Shown piece by piece: positions 1 to 13,508 of a stretch of DNA of 64,000 nt (the first letter of the stretch is position 1; every line of letters begins with the position of its first letter). The DNA lies in NCBI GenBank assembly GCA_034336665.1, contig CM067592.1, positions 43,987,761-44,051,760 of the forward strand. The letters run 5' to 3'. The DNA is from Luscinia megarhynchos (taxonomy: Eukaryota; Chordata; Aves; Passeriformes; Turdidae). The position numbers were made by a program, and so were the translations under genes. The notes under the pieces were generated by a model. That model searched no databases and had not been told where the DNA came from. It was given only the letters and a program-made list of their open reading frames with translations.

Positions 1-1631
1 TATTTTTCCGGAGGGTTTCCACTAGCAAACCCGGTTACATAACATGGCAAGGGGTCTTTATAGGTTTCAAATGGATTGAAATTCTAACCAGTCAAATTAT
101 GAGTTAAAAAACTATCCAATTACTTTAAGATTCTAGGTAAGAAAAAAACCAATCATCTAGTAAAATTAAAAACCGATAGAAATCCTAAATGATAACCGGG
201 GCTCTGGCAGGGAGGGGGGCATTATTCATGAAAGGTTCCATTGCCTCAGGGCACAAAATCCCAAGGGCCTTTTTCAGGCACCGTTGTATCATCCACAATG
301 ACCCTTCTTATTTTATGCTTCCTGCATATAAATGTGCCACTGAACCAATGTAACTGGAGTTCTCAAATGAAATTTGGCAACCATGGTCTTTTATTCTTCT
401 CTGCAAGATCTTTGAATCATTCATTCATGAGGGTTCGACTGAAGGTTGTCTTTCATAACAGACGCAATGGCTTTGGTGGGCAGTTAACATGGAAAGAAGT
501 AGATGAGAATGAAGTGAAAATCCTAAAAGGAATGAAGAAGGAGACTAGTCAAGAAGCATGAAAAGGGAGCAGAAGAAGAGCAGAAGATGTGGAGGGAGTT
601 TATTTATGTTTCAAAATATAGCTTGAACTCATTTCAGTCTTCTGTATAATGAAAAAGTGTTATGTCAAATCTCAGTTTGATTAAAGCTCATTTTAGATGA
701 TCCTTTATGGACGTCCTCAAATGTATGAATATTTAACTCTTATTTCAAATATACTGGAAGAGAAACTTTACAGCAAAGTTAAAAGAACTAGAGGAAGGAA
801 GTCAAATTCTGTGTGTGCAGTGGCAGCTGTCTTGATATACAGGTGTTTGCTGCTGGCTGGATTGTATTTTCTAGCAGATCCCTGCAAGCCACCTACATAG
901 CAGGGTCAGCATGCTGTGGAGTCTACTAGAAGTTATGGGAAAACAGACTGGACATTTGAGTTAAACATTGCCTTTTAAAATTCTCACTTTGAATTCAGCC
1001 CACAGTAGATGATGAAGTGTCTTGTATGATAAGAGACTTGCAAATAGTAAGCATGATTCTTTCATGACTCTACAAATTGTGAATAAAATACTTCATTTGA
1101 CTTCATTCACTTGAAATAAAATTTAAAACGTTTCTGCGTTTAATAATGTACTTCTGCTGAAAAGGCTTAACGAAAAATAAAGTGTTTTTTTTCCCAAGTA
1201 CAATACACTGTTCATCTATGAGGATTGAAAAAGTGCTGTAACTTAAGTCTTCGTGACATCAGAGTTATTTCAGTCATTGTTTTAACCTTTCTTGTCTGAA
1301 ACGGTACAGCAAATGTTTCACCCTTCTTTCAGTTAAGAAGAGAAGAACTGCAAGTTACATAAAAATTTCCAAATCAATGTTTTGTAGTTAAGTTATCATT
1401 ATCTTTCAAGTCAAATTGCAGGGAAATAGCAAGTTCTTTTAGTGTGAAGTGAAATTAAACATCTCCTTTTCAGAAAAAATGCAGATAAATTTGAATATTC
1501 ATGCTTAGCATAAGTTCCAGTGAGATAGGAGTTTCTGAAAGTTATGCTCTTGCTTTCCATGTGTTATCAACTGAATTTGAATTGTGAATGCATAGTTTAT
1601 TCAGTGAAAATTCAGTGGTATTTGAAAAGCA
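1..1631. other. AT-rich intronic sequence, no supported gene
   Basis: This is intron sequence upstream of the first visible PIGG exon. It contains two modest open frames, 241-561 and 697-900, whose products I do not recognise. No splice-supported coding region or clear repeat was seen. The preceding PIGG exon was looked for here and not found. Confidence 0.5.
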
Positions 1632-2760
1632 GAATCACAGATTAGGTGAAGTAGGACTGGATCACTGCAGGTTATCTAGTCCAACTACCCTGCTCAAGCA
1701 GTGTTCCCCACGGCACATTACTTAGGAATGTACCCAGAAAACTTTTGGATATCTTAAGAAAAGGCCTCTGCAACCTCTCCATGCAACCTATTGCAGTGCT
1801 CAGCCACCTGCAGAGTGAAAAAGTTCTTCCTCATGTTTAGGTAGAGCTTCCTGTGTTCCTGTGTTGCCTCTTGTCAACAGGCAGACTCCTGCCTCTTGCT
1901 GGGCACCGTTGAGCGGAGCCTGGGTCCATCCTCTTGATACGCTCCCTTTAGGTACTTACAGACATTGAAGTCCCCTCTCAGTTGTCTCTTCTCAAGGCAG
2001 AGGAGACCCAGCTCCCTCAGCCCTTCCAAGTAGAAGAGATGCTTCAGTCCCCTCATCATCATTGTTCCCTCCATTGGACCTGCTCCAGGAGCTCCCTGTG
2101 TCTCTTGTCCTGAGGAGCCCAGGACTGGACACAGCACTCCAGATGTGCCTCTCCAGGACACAGCACAGGGGCAGGATCACCTCTCTCACCTGCAGGCAAT
2201 GCTCTTCCTAATGCACCCCAGATCCCATTGGTCTCTTGGTCCCCAGGACACTCTGCTGGCTCAGGGACAGCTTGTTGTCCACCAGGTCCCCCAGGTCCTT
2301 CTCCTCAGAGCTGCTCTCGAGCAGGTCACCCCCAGCCTGAGCTGGTTGTTCCTCCCCAGGTGCAGGAACCTGCACTGGCCTCTGCTGAGTTTCAGATGCT
2401 GCTTCTCCTCCCATCCCTCCAGCTGTCGAGGTCTCACTGAAGGGCTGCACAGCCCTCTGGGCACTGGCCACTCCTCTGAACTTTGTGTCATCAGGGAACT
2501 TGCTGAGGAGGCATCTGTTCCTTCATCCAAGTCACTGGTGAATAAGTTAAACTTCATTGGACCCAATGTCATCCCTGAGGGGACATTGCTACTAACAGGC
2601 CTCCAACTAGATAAGACTTCACACTGCTAATTAAAACCCTCTGTGCTCTGCCATTCTTTCAGTTCTCAATCCACCTTCACTGTCCACTCATCCAGTCCAT
2701 ACTACCAACTGCTGTGGTGTGTGTGTTGTCCCCGTTGGTGTTTTCCCTAGACATCAGCTA
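1632..2760 (-). mobile_element. CR1 LINE, 5'-truncated 3' portion
   Basis: Read on the - strand, this ends in a CR1 tail: the + strand starts with the AGAATCACAG type of junction. Moving right, it has the typical avian CR1 3' end: the conserved blocks about a gain of treatment-like C-rich text on + such as the CTCAAGGCAGAGGAGACCCA stretch near 1993, then the end of the ORF2 region. There is no intact reading frame. It lies about 400 bp before the first visible PIGG exon, antisense to the gene. The segment 2083-2345 is almost identical, in inverted orientation, to part of the CR1 at 24204-24466. The right boundary near 2760 is approximate. Confidence 0.88.
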
Positions 2761-3165
2761 TTTGTTCATTTCCTACTGAGTTTATACAATGTGTTCTGGA
2801 TAATGAGTAATTCCAGTTGACAACATTGCTTTCTTCGCCTCCCCCCATTCCACAGTGTCTGGAGCATTTGAATTTTTTGTCCTGGAAACTCATGATAAAA
2901 TTGAATGGTTATTTCAATAAGTTTGTCAATTGTTAGAGGTCTTGACAGTTTATTAGGTTAGAATTATTGCTTTTTTCCACGTAACTGGTATTGCTGCAGG
3001 AAGGTAGTGTAATTTTTTTACCTCTGAAAAAATTTTCAACTGCCGTAGCTATTATGTATTTTTATACATTACACAAGCAAATATAAAAATATGATCCCAT
3101 CTCCAAGTAATCTTTCTTTGTTCATAGATCCTCTTGCTTCTTTTCTTTTCTCCCCTTCTCTCCAG

Positions 3166-3383
3166 ATCCTGGATATGAACATTTTAAGATAGCAGAAAAA
3201 TCCCATGGTAATTGGATCAAACTGTATTTAGAGGGGAATAATTCAGAAATACTCTTAAATCTTGGCAAGAAGGTCCTGAAGCAATACTTGGAAGCCCTCA
3301 AGACTTTGAGTTCTTCATTAAGCAAACAAGTGGCACAATATGACATGTATTCGATGATGGTGGGGACGGTGATCATTATGGAG
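3166..3383 (+). CDS. PIGG: PIGG internal exon A
   Basis: This exon encodes about 72 residues running from PGYEHFK through HGNWIKLYLE to YSMMVGTVIIME. The human protein has a matching stretch just before its first membrane span of the C-terminal half. The exon follows a pyrimidine tract and CCAG acceptor (3162-3165) and ends at a GTATGA donor (3384). The first two bases complete an Asp codon split with an upstream exon that is not in the window. The segment is the helical, lumenal juxtamembrane region linking the catalytic domain to the membrane domain. The end of the exon opens the first hydrophobic span, which continues in the next exon. The frame is intact, with no stop or indel. Confidence 0.93.
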
Positions 3384-5785
3384 GTATGAAAATAGATCTT
3401 TCTGTGAAAAAGATTAAGTGCACAGAAGTAAAGTATCTTGGTCTTGGATATGTAATGTGTACACTTACTGGTCTTTAAAACTACTGAGTATGGGTTCTTA
3501 GGTTTAGCTGACATTCTGCTTGGACAGGATTAATACTCCTTTTAAAGTAAAATCTGGCCTTTAGAATGATTTAAGAGTGCTTTTGATAGGAATTACTTGC
3601 ATTTTAGTGTAGCTAGTTACAGTAGATACGCAGTTGTGCAACAACTTCAATTACTTCCATATAGTTAGCCTTCTATTTTTGAGTAGCTTTACTGCATTAG
3701 GAAAAAAAAAGTCTGGCAAGTAAATCCCGTGCTGTTCCTCTTTATCTAATCTTGAATATAGCTGCTTCAGACAGGCAATACCTTATATGGATAATTTTCA
3801 CAGGAATTGTTCCTTGTCGTGATAGATTTAGAGCCCTGAAATAAATACTTGCTGGAGCGTTACTTCTTCATATCTGCTGTAGTTGTAATATACACCATAT
3901 TGTTAATTTCAAGTGAATGTGTCCAACTGATATTTGGGGAAAACTCAAGAGCTGAGTCTCCTTTGTCCTGGCAGGGCTCTGTGCCTTGTCTCCCATATGC
4001 TGCTCTCTGCATACAGAGCGCTTCTGAAATGGCTTTCTGGTGGACTGCTCAGTGGGGTTTGTCACTCTGCTGATCACTTCACAGGAATGAGTTCCATGGT
4101 GTCCTTCTGTAGATGAGATGGTAGGTTCTGTTCCTGCTCTGCAGAGGGAAGATCTGGAGGTGGACAAAGTTTGGTGCAAAGCTGTGAAGGTGCATATCTT
4201 TCTTTGTTCCTTTGTTTTCAGAACCTATGTGTAAGCTGTTGACAGTTACTTCAGATCTGAAGCACTGGACTTTTTTTTCTGCAATGCAGTTGTAGATGCT
4301 TACTATTTCCGGAAACAAATCTTAAGTGTTATATGCAATTAGCCTTCATCAAAGAAATATGCAGCTACTAACCACAGAAATTTAAGACTCCAGCAAAATG
4401 GCTGGAGTTTCTTCTTTTCTCTGGTGCAATACTCAAGAAACTGCCTTGCTTTCCCAAAATGTTTTTTTCTTGATATCAGTTTTCCACCTTCACTGAATAA
4501 ATAAGAGTAGAGAAACTCAGTTGTTGCTTCAAACCACACTATGCTATAAATTCCAATTATCCTGCATTTCAGATGAGGAAAATACCTCTGAGACATGAAC
4601 TGATAACAGTGCATTTGCTCAAAAGACCTAAATTTAGCTTGGTAGATATCTACACTTTGACCATGTTCCTGCCTTGAGTGCTGTTTTCATTTTAATTTTA
4701 AGTGATGGGCTGAAATGTAAGACTTAAGTTTTGAGTGTGATACTCAAAACTGCATATTTTCATAACCAAATGAAATATGCAGTAGAATATGAAGAAGCAG
4801 CCGACTATTGCAAAACGTTTTTTTTTATTTTATTTTTTTTGGCCTACTTTGCTGTATCTCACTGTAGTGTGGGAAAAATTCTAGGCATAGGTCTTTGCAA
4901 GTGACAGTGAAAGATTATAGGTTGACAGTGGTCTGATATAGTTGTTTTTGTTTTGATTTGTTTTAATTTTGCCCTTGCACCAGCTGATTGAGGTCAGTCT
5001 AGTGCTAACTCCATCTCTGCAGCTTGCAACGCATTTTAGTGTGTGGCTGAAGTTCCCACTTTTCCCACTTTCTGATAAAGGTTTGTATGTGAGTAGCAGA
5101 AAGTTTCATTGAATTGTTCATCTCTGCTGCAACAATTACATAAGAGAAAACTTGGAATTCTGCCTGTTCTGTGTGCAGGTCAGAGCAAAGTGAAAATAAA
5201 ACAAATAGATTCAATTAAGATAAGGAGAGGTACAAGAAGTAAATACTGGGAGAATTAGTAAGGTAGAAATTGAGCATACACTTGTGTGATAGTATGAGAA
5301 CTTCCCCTTGTTTGGGAAGCTGTTTAACGCAGCAGGATCTCATACATATGTATTTCTCATACAGGAAATAAATTGCCTTTGACAGAGTGTATTAACTTCA
5401 GGCTTTTACAGGTGACAAACAATAGGTCAAATCTGTTTGCTTAGAAACTATTTTGATACTGGGAGTTCAAGGTCTTTTACAGGAAATGAAGGTCATACCT
5501 GTCATTGGTTGCTACAGGTGAGGAGGCAAATGATGATACATGAAACTTGGAAACTTGTGTGTTTAAGCCCTTAATAAATGAAAAGAAAATATTGGGTTCT
5601 ACCATTTATGTGTTAATATCTTACTGGGGAAAATAAATCCAACATAATTCTTCACAGGTTTTTTTTGATAAAGTATGCATATTAGCAGACTGATGTGGGT
5701 GACAAGAGCATGATTTTTTCTGTGAATTCTTACTGTTTAGCTAACCCCAGTTTCTAAAGTTTTAATCCTCTATTTTTTTTTCTAG
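3384..5785 (+). other. PIGG intron A-B
   Basis: This 2.4-kb intron has a GTATGA donor and a pyrimidine tract plus TCTAG acceptor. It is AT-rich unique sequence with short poly-T runs (for example near 4820-4840). No recognisable repeat or gene was seen; the short open frames inside carry no family signature. Confidence 0.85.
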
Positions 5786-6067
5786 GTTCTGCTACTGCTT
5801 TTGCTTAGTGTTCCAAAAGCCCTGAGCAAGCGGGCAGAATTTGAAGTGCCCCTCTCCCCTCCACTGTTCTCTCTGCTGTTTTACTTGATATGTCTGATGC
5901 TTTGTGCTGTTCATGTCATTGTATGCACATCAGCAGAAAGTTTGTGCTATTTCTGCAGTATGTCCTGGTTAACAGCAGTTGGAGTGATGATGCTGATTTC
6001 TGCACTCACGTGTGGTATTTTATCTGCTATTGCAAAGATCTTTGAGAATTCCAGACTTCCACCGAAG
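5786..6067 (+). CDS. PIGG: PIGG internal exon B (membrane spans)
   Basis: This exon has exactly 94 codons and starts and ends in phase 0. It begins VLLLLLLSVPKALSKRAEFE, finishing the membrane span begun in exon A. It continues with two further hydrophobic segments around FSLLFYLICLMLCAVHVIVC and GVMMLISALTCGILSAI. The block CTSAES-CYFC between the spans is also present in human PIGG. The acceptor is TCTAG at 5781-5785 after a poly-T tract, and the donor is GTAAGA at 6068. The open frame continues past the donor to 6217, but homology stops at LPPK, so the splice site is preferred. No damage is visible. Confidence 0.94.
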
Positions 6068-7557
6068 GTAAGAACATGCATTAGTTATGGTTCAAAATGT
6101 CTTATTTTTCATGTACTGTCTTTCATATACTGTCTTTTATATTTTATAATACTGTCAGTTAAAGTTTTGTTTTCTCTGTGTGTGCTTAAAGAAATTCTTA
6201 TTTGTAATGTAATATGAATATGTATTATTATTTAAAATTATGCTTGAGATGTGCTGTTGTCACTGTGGCATGATACCAACTGATAAAGATCTAAGAATTG
6301 CTTGTTTTGAAATAATTTGAAAAAAAAATTTTAAAGTACTGTACAGTATTTTTCAGTTAGCTTTATGAGATCAGAAACAATTATGCTGGTACAAATCCTA
6401 TGTTTTTACATAGTTAGGCTTCACAATTGCAATTAAAGCAAGATGTAAAATATTTTACAACAATATTAATAAAGGACAATGGTGATGCAAAAGACAGTAA
6501 TGCTCTAAGAAGAATATACTTTGCCAGTATACCTTTTCTTGTATTGGTGGTATTAATGTTTGGGGTTTTTTTTTAATAGTTTTGAAAATGCAATAGAAGG
6601 AGCTAATTTAATCTGTCTTTTCTACTTTTTAAGCTTAAGACACAGAGTTTGTAAAAATCTTTGGAGTTCTCCAAGTGTTCTCAGTGCAACGAGTTACCTT
6701 CTGTATGTTACTTGATGAGTTTTATTGTGTTCAATAGAATACAGGTAATTCCAAGGAAATAGAATTTACAATGTCTTTTCTTCCACTGTGAAACTTAGTG
6801 TGCCAAGAGCTGTCAGTCACACCATAAAATCAGCTTCTAGCTGTTTTTTCTACTACTTGTTAGTCGTATTTTTCAAAGGTCTCTGGTGTTCAATATCTTC
6901 ACTGCTCATAATACTCCATTTGATGGTGCAATCTCTGCAGTACAGTCTTTCATCAATCTATGTTTTGTAGAATCAAGCTTCGGGGTTTAGCACCTTTTTT
7001 TAAAATGTATGACAAAACATGGCAAGTACACTGCTTTAGTGATATGACAACATGCTCTATCAAGGAAAAAAGCAAACGTTCTGACTTAAAGAAACATTTT
7101 GTAACAGCTGTATTTCTTAAAATTCAGAAAATTCAGTATTCCTGAGTAAAGATTAATTTTGTACTCTGTGTGGATATGTGCTGTAATTCCTGAGTGTAAA
7201 TTTAAATCTAGATTCTTTTAAGTAAGGTTGCTAATGTATTTTATTCAAACTATACCAAATTGTAAGTTTGTTTCTGTAATTTCTGACTAGGTGTTTAGAA
7301 GAATATAAGCTTGAAATAATAATCAATGTTCCCATGTAGAAATCTCATGTGTGCTTGGTATGCAATGATGAACAAACACAGCTATGAAAGATAGACTTGT
7401 TTTTCATCTTGTTACTAGTTTTTCTAATTTTAGTAAATAGTAGAAATTTAAATATGATGGATTTTGTAGACTTGCGTAAAATTTACATGCATGCCACTTA
7501 AGTAGCACGGAGAGCAATAACAACAGCTAATACATTTCTTCTCCAGGTGGATAGTCT
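6068..7557 (+). other. PIGG intron B-C, first part
   Basis: AT-rich intron sequence with several A/T runs. No repeat family or gene was recognised between the exon B donor and the CR1 fragment at 7558. Confidence 0.75.
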
Positions 7558-7745
7558 CAGAGAATCACAGAATGATAGAATGGTGTGGGTGGGAAGGGAT
7601 ATGCAAGACCATCCAGTTCCAAATCCCTTCCATGGGCAGGGACACCAGGTGGCTCAGAGCTCTGTCTAGCCTGTTCTTCAGGTATGGAGCATCCCCAGCT
7701 TCTCTGGGTAACCTGTTCTAGTGTCTCACCACCCTTCTATCAACT
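7558..7745 (-). mobile_element. CR1 LINE 3'-end fragment
   Basis: This is a short remnant of the CR1 3' untranslated end, antisense to PIGG. The + strand starts AGAATCACAGAATGATAGAA (a CR1 tail in reverse). It continues through the usual block with CCATCCAGTTCCAAATCCC, GGCAGGGACACC and the AACCTGTTC(T)AGTGTCTCACCACCC motif. About 190 bp remain, with no coding part. Confidence 0.9.
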
Positions 7746-10700
7746 GCTTCAAGTTGATAGTACACAAATGAGGTTTTCAGCAATGTTTTCTAGGTTTGTG
7801 TGTATGTTTGTTTTTCCAGGTCTGAGGCAGATAGAAATAAAAAATACTGGATTCTCCATCCCATATTGGTTTGTGATCATATTCCTACCTAAGATGTATC
7901 TGAAAATGCGGGAATCTTAAGTATAAGTTTAGACAGTAGTAATTCTGGTTGAGGTAAACACAACTTTGTGTTCAAACCTGTAGAAATACATTTTTGTCAT
8001 CCTATATCACTCCTATTCCGTAGATGACTGAATTGCTGGATGTATCTCATCGCATCAGTCAGGGAGGCTTTGCTGTATCTGTTCAAGTTCCAAAGAAAGC
8101 TTGAAATATTTTGTAGGTTTAGTTTGTATGTGTCTTCATTTCAGACATGTATAAAAGCAGTGACTTGTTTCTGATGAGGTTTTTTCCAGTCTGAGAGTTT
8201 TTGTAGAATGATATGGTGGGATTTTTTTTGGGTCTACTTAGAGCCAAGAGAAGATGAAAGGAGCAGTGTGTGAATCTGGTGCTGCTTGTAATGCAGATGT
8301 GTTCCGAATGCTCATCTCTGTCCTTCATCCCCTTTCCAGTAGAATGCCTTGGTTTTGGGGGAGAAATGGGTTGTTTTTATGTGCTGTGTGTTGGTCTTGA
8401 AGGGCCTTCTGTGTGAATTAGAGATACTAGTTATGCTAAAATAGCTCTGAATCCAAGTGTTTTATGACATGTGCGTCTCCACATTGTGGATCTGTGTGTG
8501 GGGTTCACTTCTGAAAGAATTCTGAAGCCCTGGTCTTCTGATGGTTGGAGTAGAATCCTGAATCTTGGCCTTTCTGCTTAAAAAAAAAAGCTAAAATGCC
8601 TTTTCTAAGCTCAAGCTATACAATAAAATTGTAAGTATTTAAAAAGTAATTAAGATAAGCTCCCCTGTTAATGGCTTCAGAGCTTTTTTCCTTCAAATTG
8701 TTTCCGTTCACTTCTAAAGATTTCTCTGAAGTGCTTCTCATTTGTAATGCTTTTCTTTCCCCACTGTGACTGAATATAGAAACTGATTACCAAGTTCATG
8801 AATTTTCTGAAGACCAGTGCAGGCAGTGTTAGCATCTGCTTCCTGACTGTTATTTATAGATTCTGATTGCTGTGTTTCTAGCAGAACCAGTCCCTTCTTT
8901 TAATGATACTTCAGGCTTTAAATAGTTCAGCAGCCCTTTATGAATTCCAGAAAACTGTTAAAAAATTCTACCTTCTTGTTCGTAGTTTCACTCTTAATTG
9001 CTTGGTAGTTGATTTAAGCATGGTATTTACTACTACTAATTGTGGGGATTTTTTGCGCTTTTTCGGATAGGAGTAAAAACTAACCGTTTTTTGAAACTAG
9101 AATACAGAAGTTAAGGCTTGTCAAATAGAGATCTTGAGAATTTTCGTTATGCAGAATCATAGTGGGTTTTTATCACATCTGCAAAATGTCCTTCTTTCAG
9201 TTTATTTTAAAGCATCTGTTAATTTAACAGTATTTTTTTTCCTCTCTTGTTTGCTGCTCTTGATTAATTGAACAATGTTACATTTTTATGCAATTGCATC
9301 TAAAATATTTTTTGCATTTTTGACTTGGGGAGAAAAAGGCTGATTGGGTAGTGTCTTTACCAGATAGCGTTCAAAAGTTATCCCAAACTGCTGTGAAAAT
9401 GTAGGAACAAGGGTGATTTGTAGTACTTTGTCATGGAAAAGTTACCATCATAGAGAACCAAGACTGGGTTCAGGGAGCTTGAGTATCAGAAAGGAACATA
9501 ATGGTAAGTGTTTAAATTGTGAGTGATGGTGAGCATGAAAAATAAAATGTTTTTCATCTGAAAAGTAGTTGCAGAATTTCTCAGGCATTAACTGTAAATG
9601 GTTAATCACAAAAAAACTCAGATCACTGGAATAAGACTCAAAAGACAGACTATAGGAGATTTTATTTCAAAGTGAAGAAGTTTCAAAATTTAATGATCAA
9701 AGGTCCGTGTGCTCTGTTGTTTATGTATTGATACTTTTGCAAGCGAGCAAGGTATGTTCAAAGATAGGGCAGAGAGATCACTTTCTGTATTGCTTAAATA
9801 CTGGTGCTGATACATCAGTTGTTCAAGCTGCCTTGGCTTGGGAGATTATATGCTTACATCATTTGAAGCCTAGCATTTAAAGATTTCTAAACAAACTCTC
9901 TGTTGAAAGTTTTTTTGCAAAGATATCAAACAAACTGAGAGTCATACAGTTTTTTTTGGTATCTCAGGTGTCTGCTGAGTACCTGAGGGCTGAAAATGTT
10001 CAGCAGCTGGAAAAACAGAGCTGTGAATATCGGAGTAAGATCTACAGTTTAATGCCTGTAAACCAAATCTGAAAAACTAGTTACAATCTAAATAATCTAG
10101 GGTCAGACTGTATATGATACCATACTCGTGGCATTCATTATAATGCACAGTTCATATATAAGGGATTAAAAGTAAATTTAGAAAACTTTGATGAAAGTAT
10201 TTCCAGAATTTCTTAAGATTATCAAGGCTCAGGAGATTAAAATTTGCATTATAATTTTTACTTTTGCATAGTGATTTAACTCTGATCTGAAGTGTGGTTT
10301 ATCAGTAAATGTCACTGGATTTTAATCCTTTGATGTGAATGTAAGAGTAATTTTTTTCTCCTTTCACTGAAGTTGTGAGAGGCAAGCAGGCAAGAAATAC
10401 AGATTTCTGACCCTGGGACATTTCACATTAATGCCATCATTTTAATGAGGTTTTTGTATGTTCCCTATTGATAATGCATCACTTCTTCAGTTTTCATATC
10501 AGTTGCTGACAGCAACCAGATACAAGAGACCAATCCTTCTATAGATTTTATGTTATGTCTTACAACGAAGACAAATTATATCACAGACTTGTTCATTCTC
10601 ATTTATTTAAGATCTCAGATTCCTTTGTCTCCGCAAGCAGATGGTGCTTACATACTCATTTATTTAGTTAGCCAAGATCTTTAAGGTCAGCATGATAGAA

Positions 10701-13050
10701 TTATTGGAATTTAAAATTGCTGAAGATCCGTCATGTGGTGTTCTTGCCCCAGCTTTGTGATTTTCATGCTCTTTGGTCTTTGCAGAGACTACCTTGTCCT
10801 TTTGTTCCAAATACCAGCTTATGGCATTTGCTTTTCAGGATATTGTACTAAACAAACCTGAATGGTCTTTGGAACACCAAAGAAATTTCAAATGCTAGTA
10901 AATTTGGATTGAACCTGAGCATTTTTTCAGATTATTAGTATTTTTTGCCCCATTACTGTTGTGTGTGACCTCATGGGGACTTTTTTGGTTGTGTGGGGTT
11001 TTGTTTGTGTGTTTGTGTTGTTGGTTTGTTTTAAGCGAAATGACTTTGATGTAATGTATTCTTTAGTGACACAAGAAATGAAGGAGATGTGAATAGGTCA
11101 TAATTGTAATTATAGCTCCTGCATTCTTTAACATGCATGTCATTAAGTTTTGATTTTGCAGAAGTTTTTTTCCCTAAAGCAAAATTCCTGATAATGTTAA
11201 CTGTCTTGCATCATGTGTTTGTTTTCTTCTCTGTGTTTCATTGTCTTGCTTATTGAAAAATACATGTGCTGCTGTCAGTAAGTTGTAAAGATGAGTACTA
11301 CTTGCATTTCAGATGCTCAGAGATAATTGTATTGTTTATACCTGCTTTCTTGTTATCTGCTCAAAGGTCAGCTTGGTTTGACACTGTGCATGTTTTAATT
11401 TAGTAGGTTCTCTGTGAAATTTATCCCTGTGAATATTCAAGATTTTTTTTAAAGTTTGTTCATAGGTCAGATGTAGGAGGATGATGTGGTAAAAATACGC
11501 AGTTAAATGAATGTGAAAGTAGTTTCAGAGATCTTTGTTCTGAAGTAAAAATGGCATGCAGTAATTTCAATCTGGCTTTTAAATTTTATTAGGTGCTTAA
11601 AATACAGTTTAAGAGATACTCCATGGTATTCTGTAATAGTGCAAAACTAGATAAAATAGTAATGTATGGTATTTGACAGTGTCTTTCTCAAAATTCTTCA
11701 GAAGCATATATAGAATCCTATTTCTTAAGATATGATAGGAAGCTCCTGCTGGTTCAAATGCCCTCTGGTGCTTGCTTTTACTTGCTCTGGTCTCAAATTT
11801 TTGACATGCTGGCTTGTCCCCAGCTACTTGCAGTGGCATCTTGCAACACCCACAGGTGAGGCAGGGAGTGGAGTTGAACGGAAGATAGGAGAGGATTTAG
11901 TATGACAGGAAAGAGCACAGTGACTAGGCACAGCGCTCAGTCAGAGATATGTCTCCTGCTTATGTGCAACTGAATCCTTTCTCCTCTTACTTTGCCCCTG
12001 TTTCCAGCATATTTGTCATTACCCTCTCTTCCCCACCCTTGACAGTTTCTTGAAGCTCTGCTTAATGAGTTGGTACAGACCCACAGGCGCTATCAGACGT
12101 CTGTAACACACACTGTCACTTCCCCCTTACCTGTTACAGAGTCCAGACTGACACTCTTCAGTGCTATGCTTGTGGTTTCTCATTGGCCTGTCAGTTAATG
12201 GCTGAAGAGTTTTGGTCTTCTTTATGGTCTTCCTTAGTGCATACTTATCATGGTTGTGTCTTTCTGTTGTCTTTTTATGGCTTTCTCTGTGTGCTGGAAT
12301 GGTTCTTTACCTGATAACAGCTATGAACTGAGTGCTCTCAAATTCCTCCTGCCCTGATGCTTTCTCTTTAGCCCTATCGTTGAAGGTAGCGATGATAAGG
12401 CAGTTGCAATTAGCTGCTGAGAACAGGAAATTGAGCTAATGAAGGCATTAGACAAAAAGTATTGTGGTTTTAGATAAGCACCGTTTGTGAAGTAAATAAT
12501 AGATGGGTAAAGGTTTAAAGTAGGTTTTGTAATGAAAGACGCATTTTCAAGCTAAGCAAGGTCAAGGGATGCCATCAAGCAGTAACTTTGTTAACTTGAG
12601 TAGTGAATGGTTTTACTGTATTAAATTGAAGATACCACAGATTTCAACTATTAGAGAGTTACCTGTTACCTATATATCAAGATTTCTGCAGAATTTCTGT
12701 TTTTAGTTCTACAAATATGCAACAGGACATGAACTTCTTTTGAACCTTCTGTTACAAGGTGATAGAGAATCTTAAGCAGTACAGGTTGATTATTCATTAA
12801 AAAGTTTTATTCCTTAAACAGAATACAGTTTTAAAAATTATTACTATGCTGTAGTGTTAGGTATGTGTCACTGAAATTATTATTTCATAAATTTTTGAGA
12901 TTTCTTAAGACAGAAATAAGTTATTCTGCTATTTATTTTGTTTTCATTGCTGTAAGTTGCTGTAAGCACACTATGAATACTAACAAGTGAAATTTTTATA
13001 TACCCTTTTATTATTATTATTTTTTTTCCTTTCTTTTTTTTTCTTTGCAG
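7746..13050 (+). other. PIGG intron B-C, remainder
   Basis: A 5.3-kb AT-rich stretch with no supported gene. It contains a G/T-rich low-complexity patch at about 10980-11035 and short A/T runs. It ends in a pyrimidine tract (13010-13048) feeding the TTTGCAG acceptor of exon C. Confidence 0.75.
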
Positions 13051-13508
13051 AGTCCTGTTGTATCCAGTTCCAGTTGGTCAGAAATAGATGTGCTGATTCT
13101 GGCTGGAACTATTGGCCATGTTTTGAGTTTGGGGGCAAGCAGTTTTATAGAAGAGGAACATCAAACCTGGTATTTTCTTATCAATACACTTTGTTTGGTG
13201 CTGTGTCAGGAACTTTGTAGAAATAATTTTCTTCTGAAAGAATGTGATCCTCAACATAGCACTAATGTGAAACAAAATTTTGATAGTATCGGGGAAACCT
13301 CTGAGTGCAAGAATATAGACATTCCAGCAGCAAGTAATTCAAAACTGGGCAAGGCCACCTCTTCATCAGAGTTGATAAAAGGATCAGATAAGTGGATAAG
13401 CTTAGCAACCCCATGGATCATCCTTATTTGCTGTCGGCTGCTTCGATCCTTGAATCAGACAGGTGTCCAGTGGGCTCATCGTCCAGACTTTGGACACTGG
13501 TTGACAAG
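13051..13508 (+). CDS. PIGG: PIGG internal exon C (membrane spans and variable loop)
   Basis: The largest visible exon, 458 nt, enters in phase 0 and leaves after two bases of a codon. It starts SPVVSSSSWSEIDVLILAG. It carries the strongly conserved run SLGASSFIEEEHQTWYFL, then a hydrophobic span, LINTLCLVL. A hydrophilic, poorly conserved loop of roughly 55 residues follows (KECDPQHS to SELIKGSDKW). The exon closes with WIILICCRLLRSLNQTGVQW and AHRPDFGHWLT, nearly identical to human PIGG. The acceptor is TTTGCAG and the donor GTGGGT at 13509. An in-frame extension past the donor to 13575 is intron read-through. The frame is fully open. Confidence 0.96.

Noticed and set aside
2145..2630. 161-codon + strand frame repeated at 23973-24404 on the - strand, looking like a duplicated gene
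   Set aside because: Both lie antisense within CR1 copies; the shared peptide is the reverse reading of CR1 3' sequence.
5801..6217. 138-codon frame as a stand-alone small membrane protein
   Set aside because: It is PIGG exon B plus read-through into the intron; homology and the GTAAGA donor end the exon at 6067.
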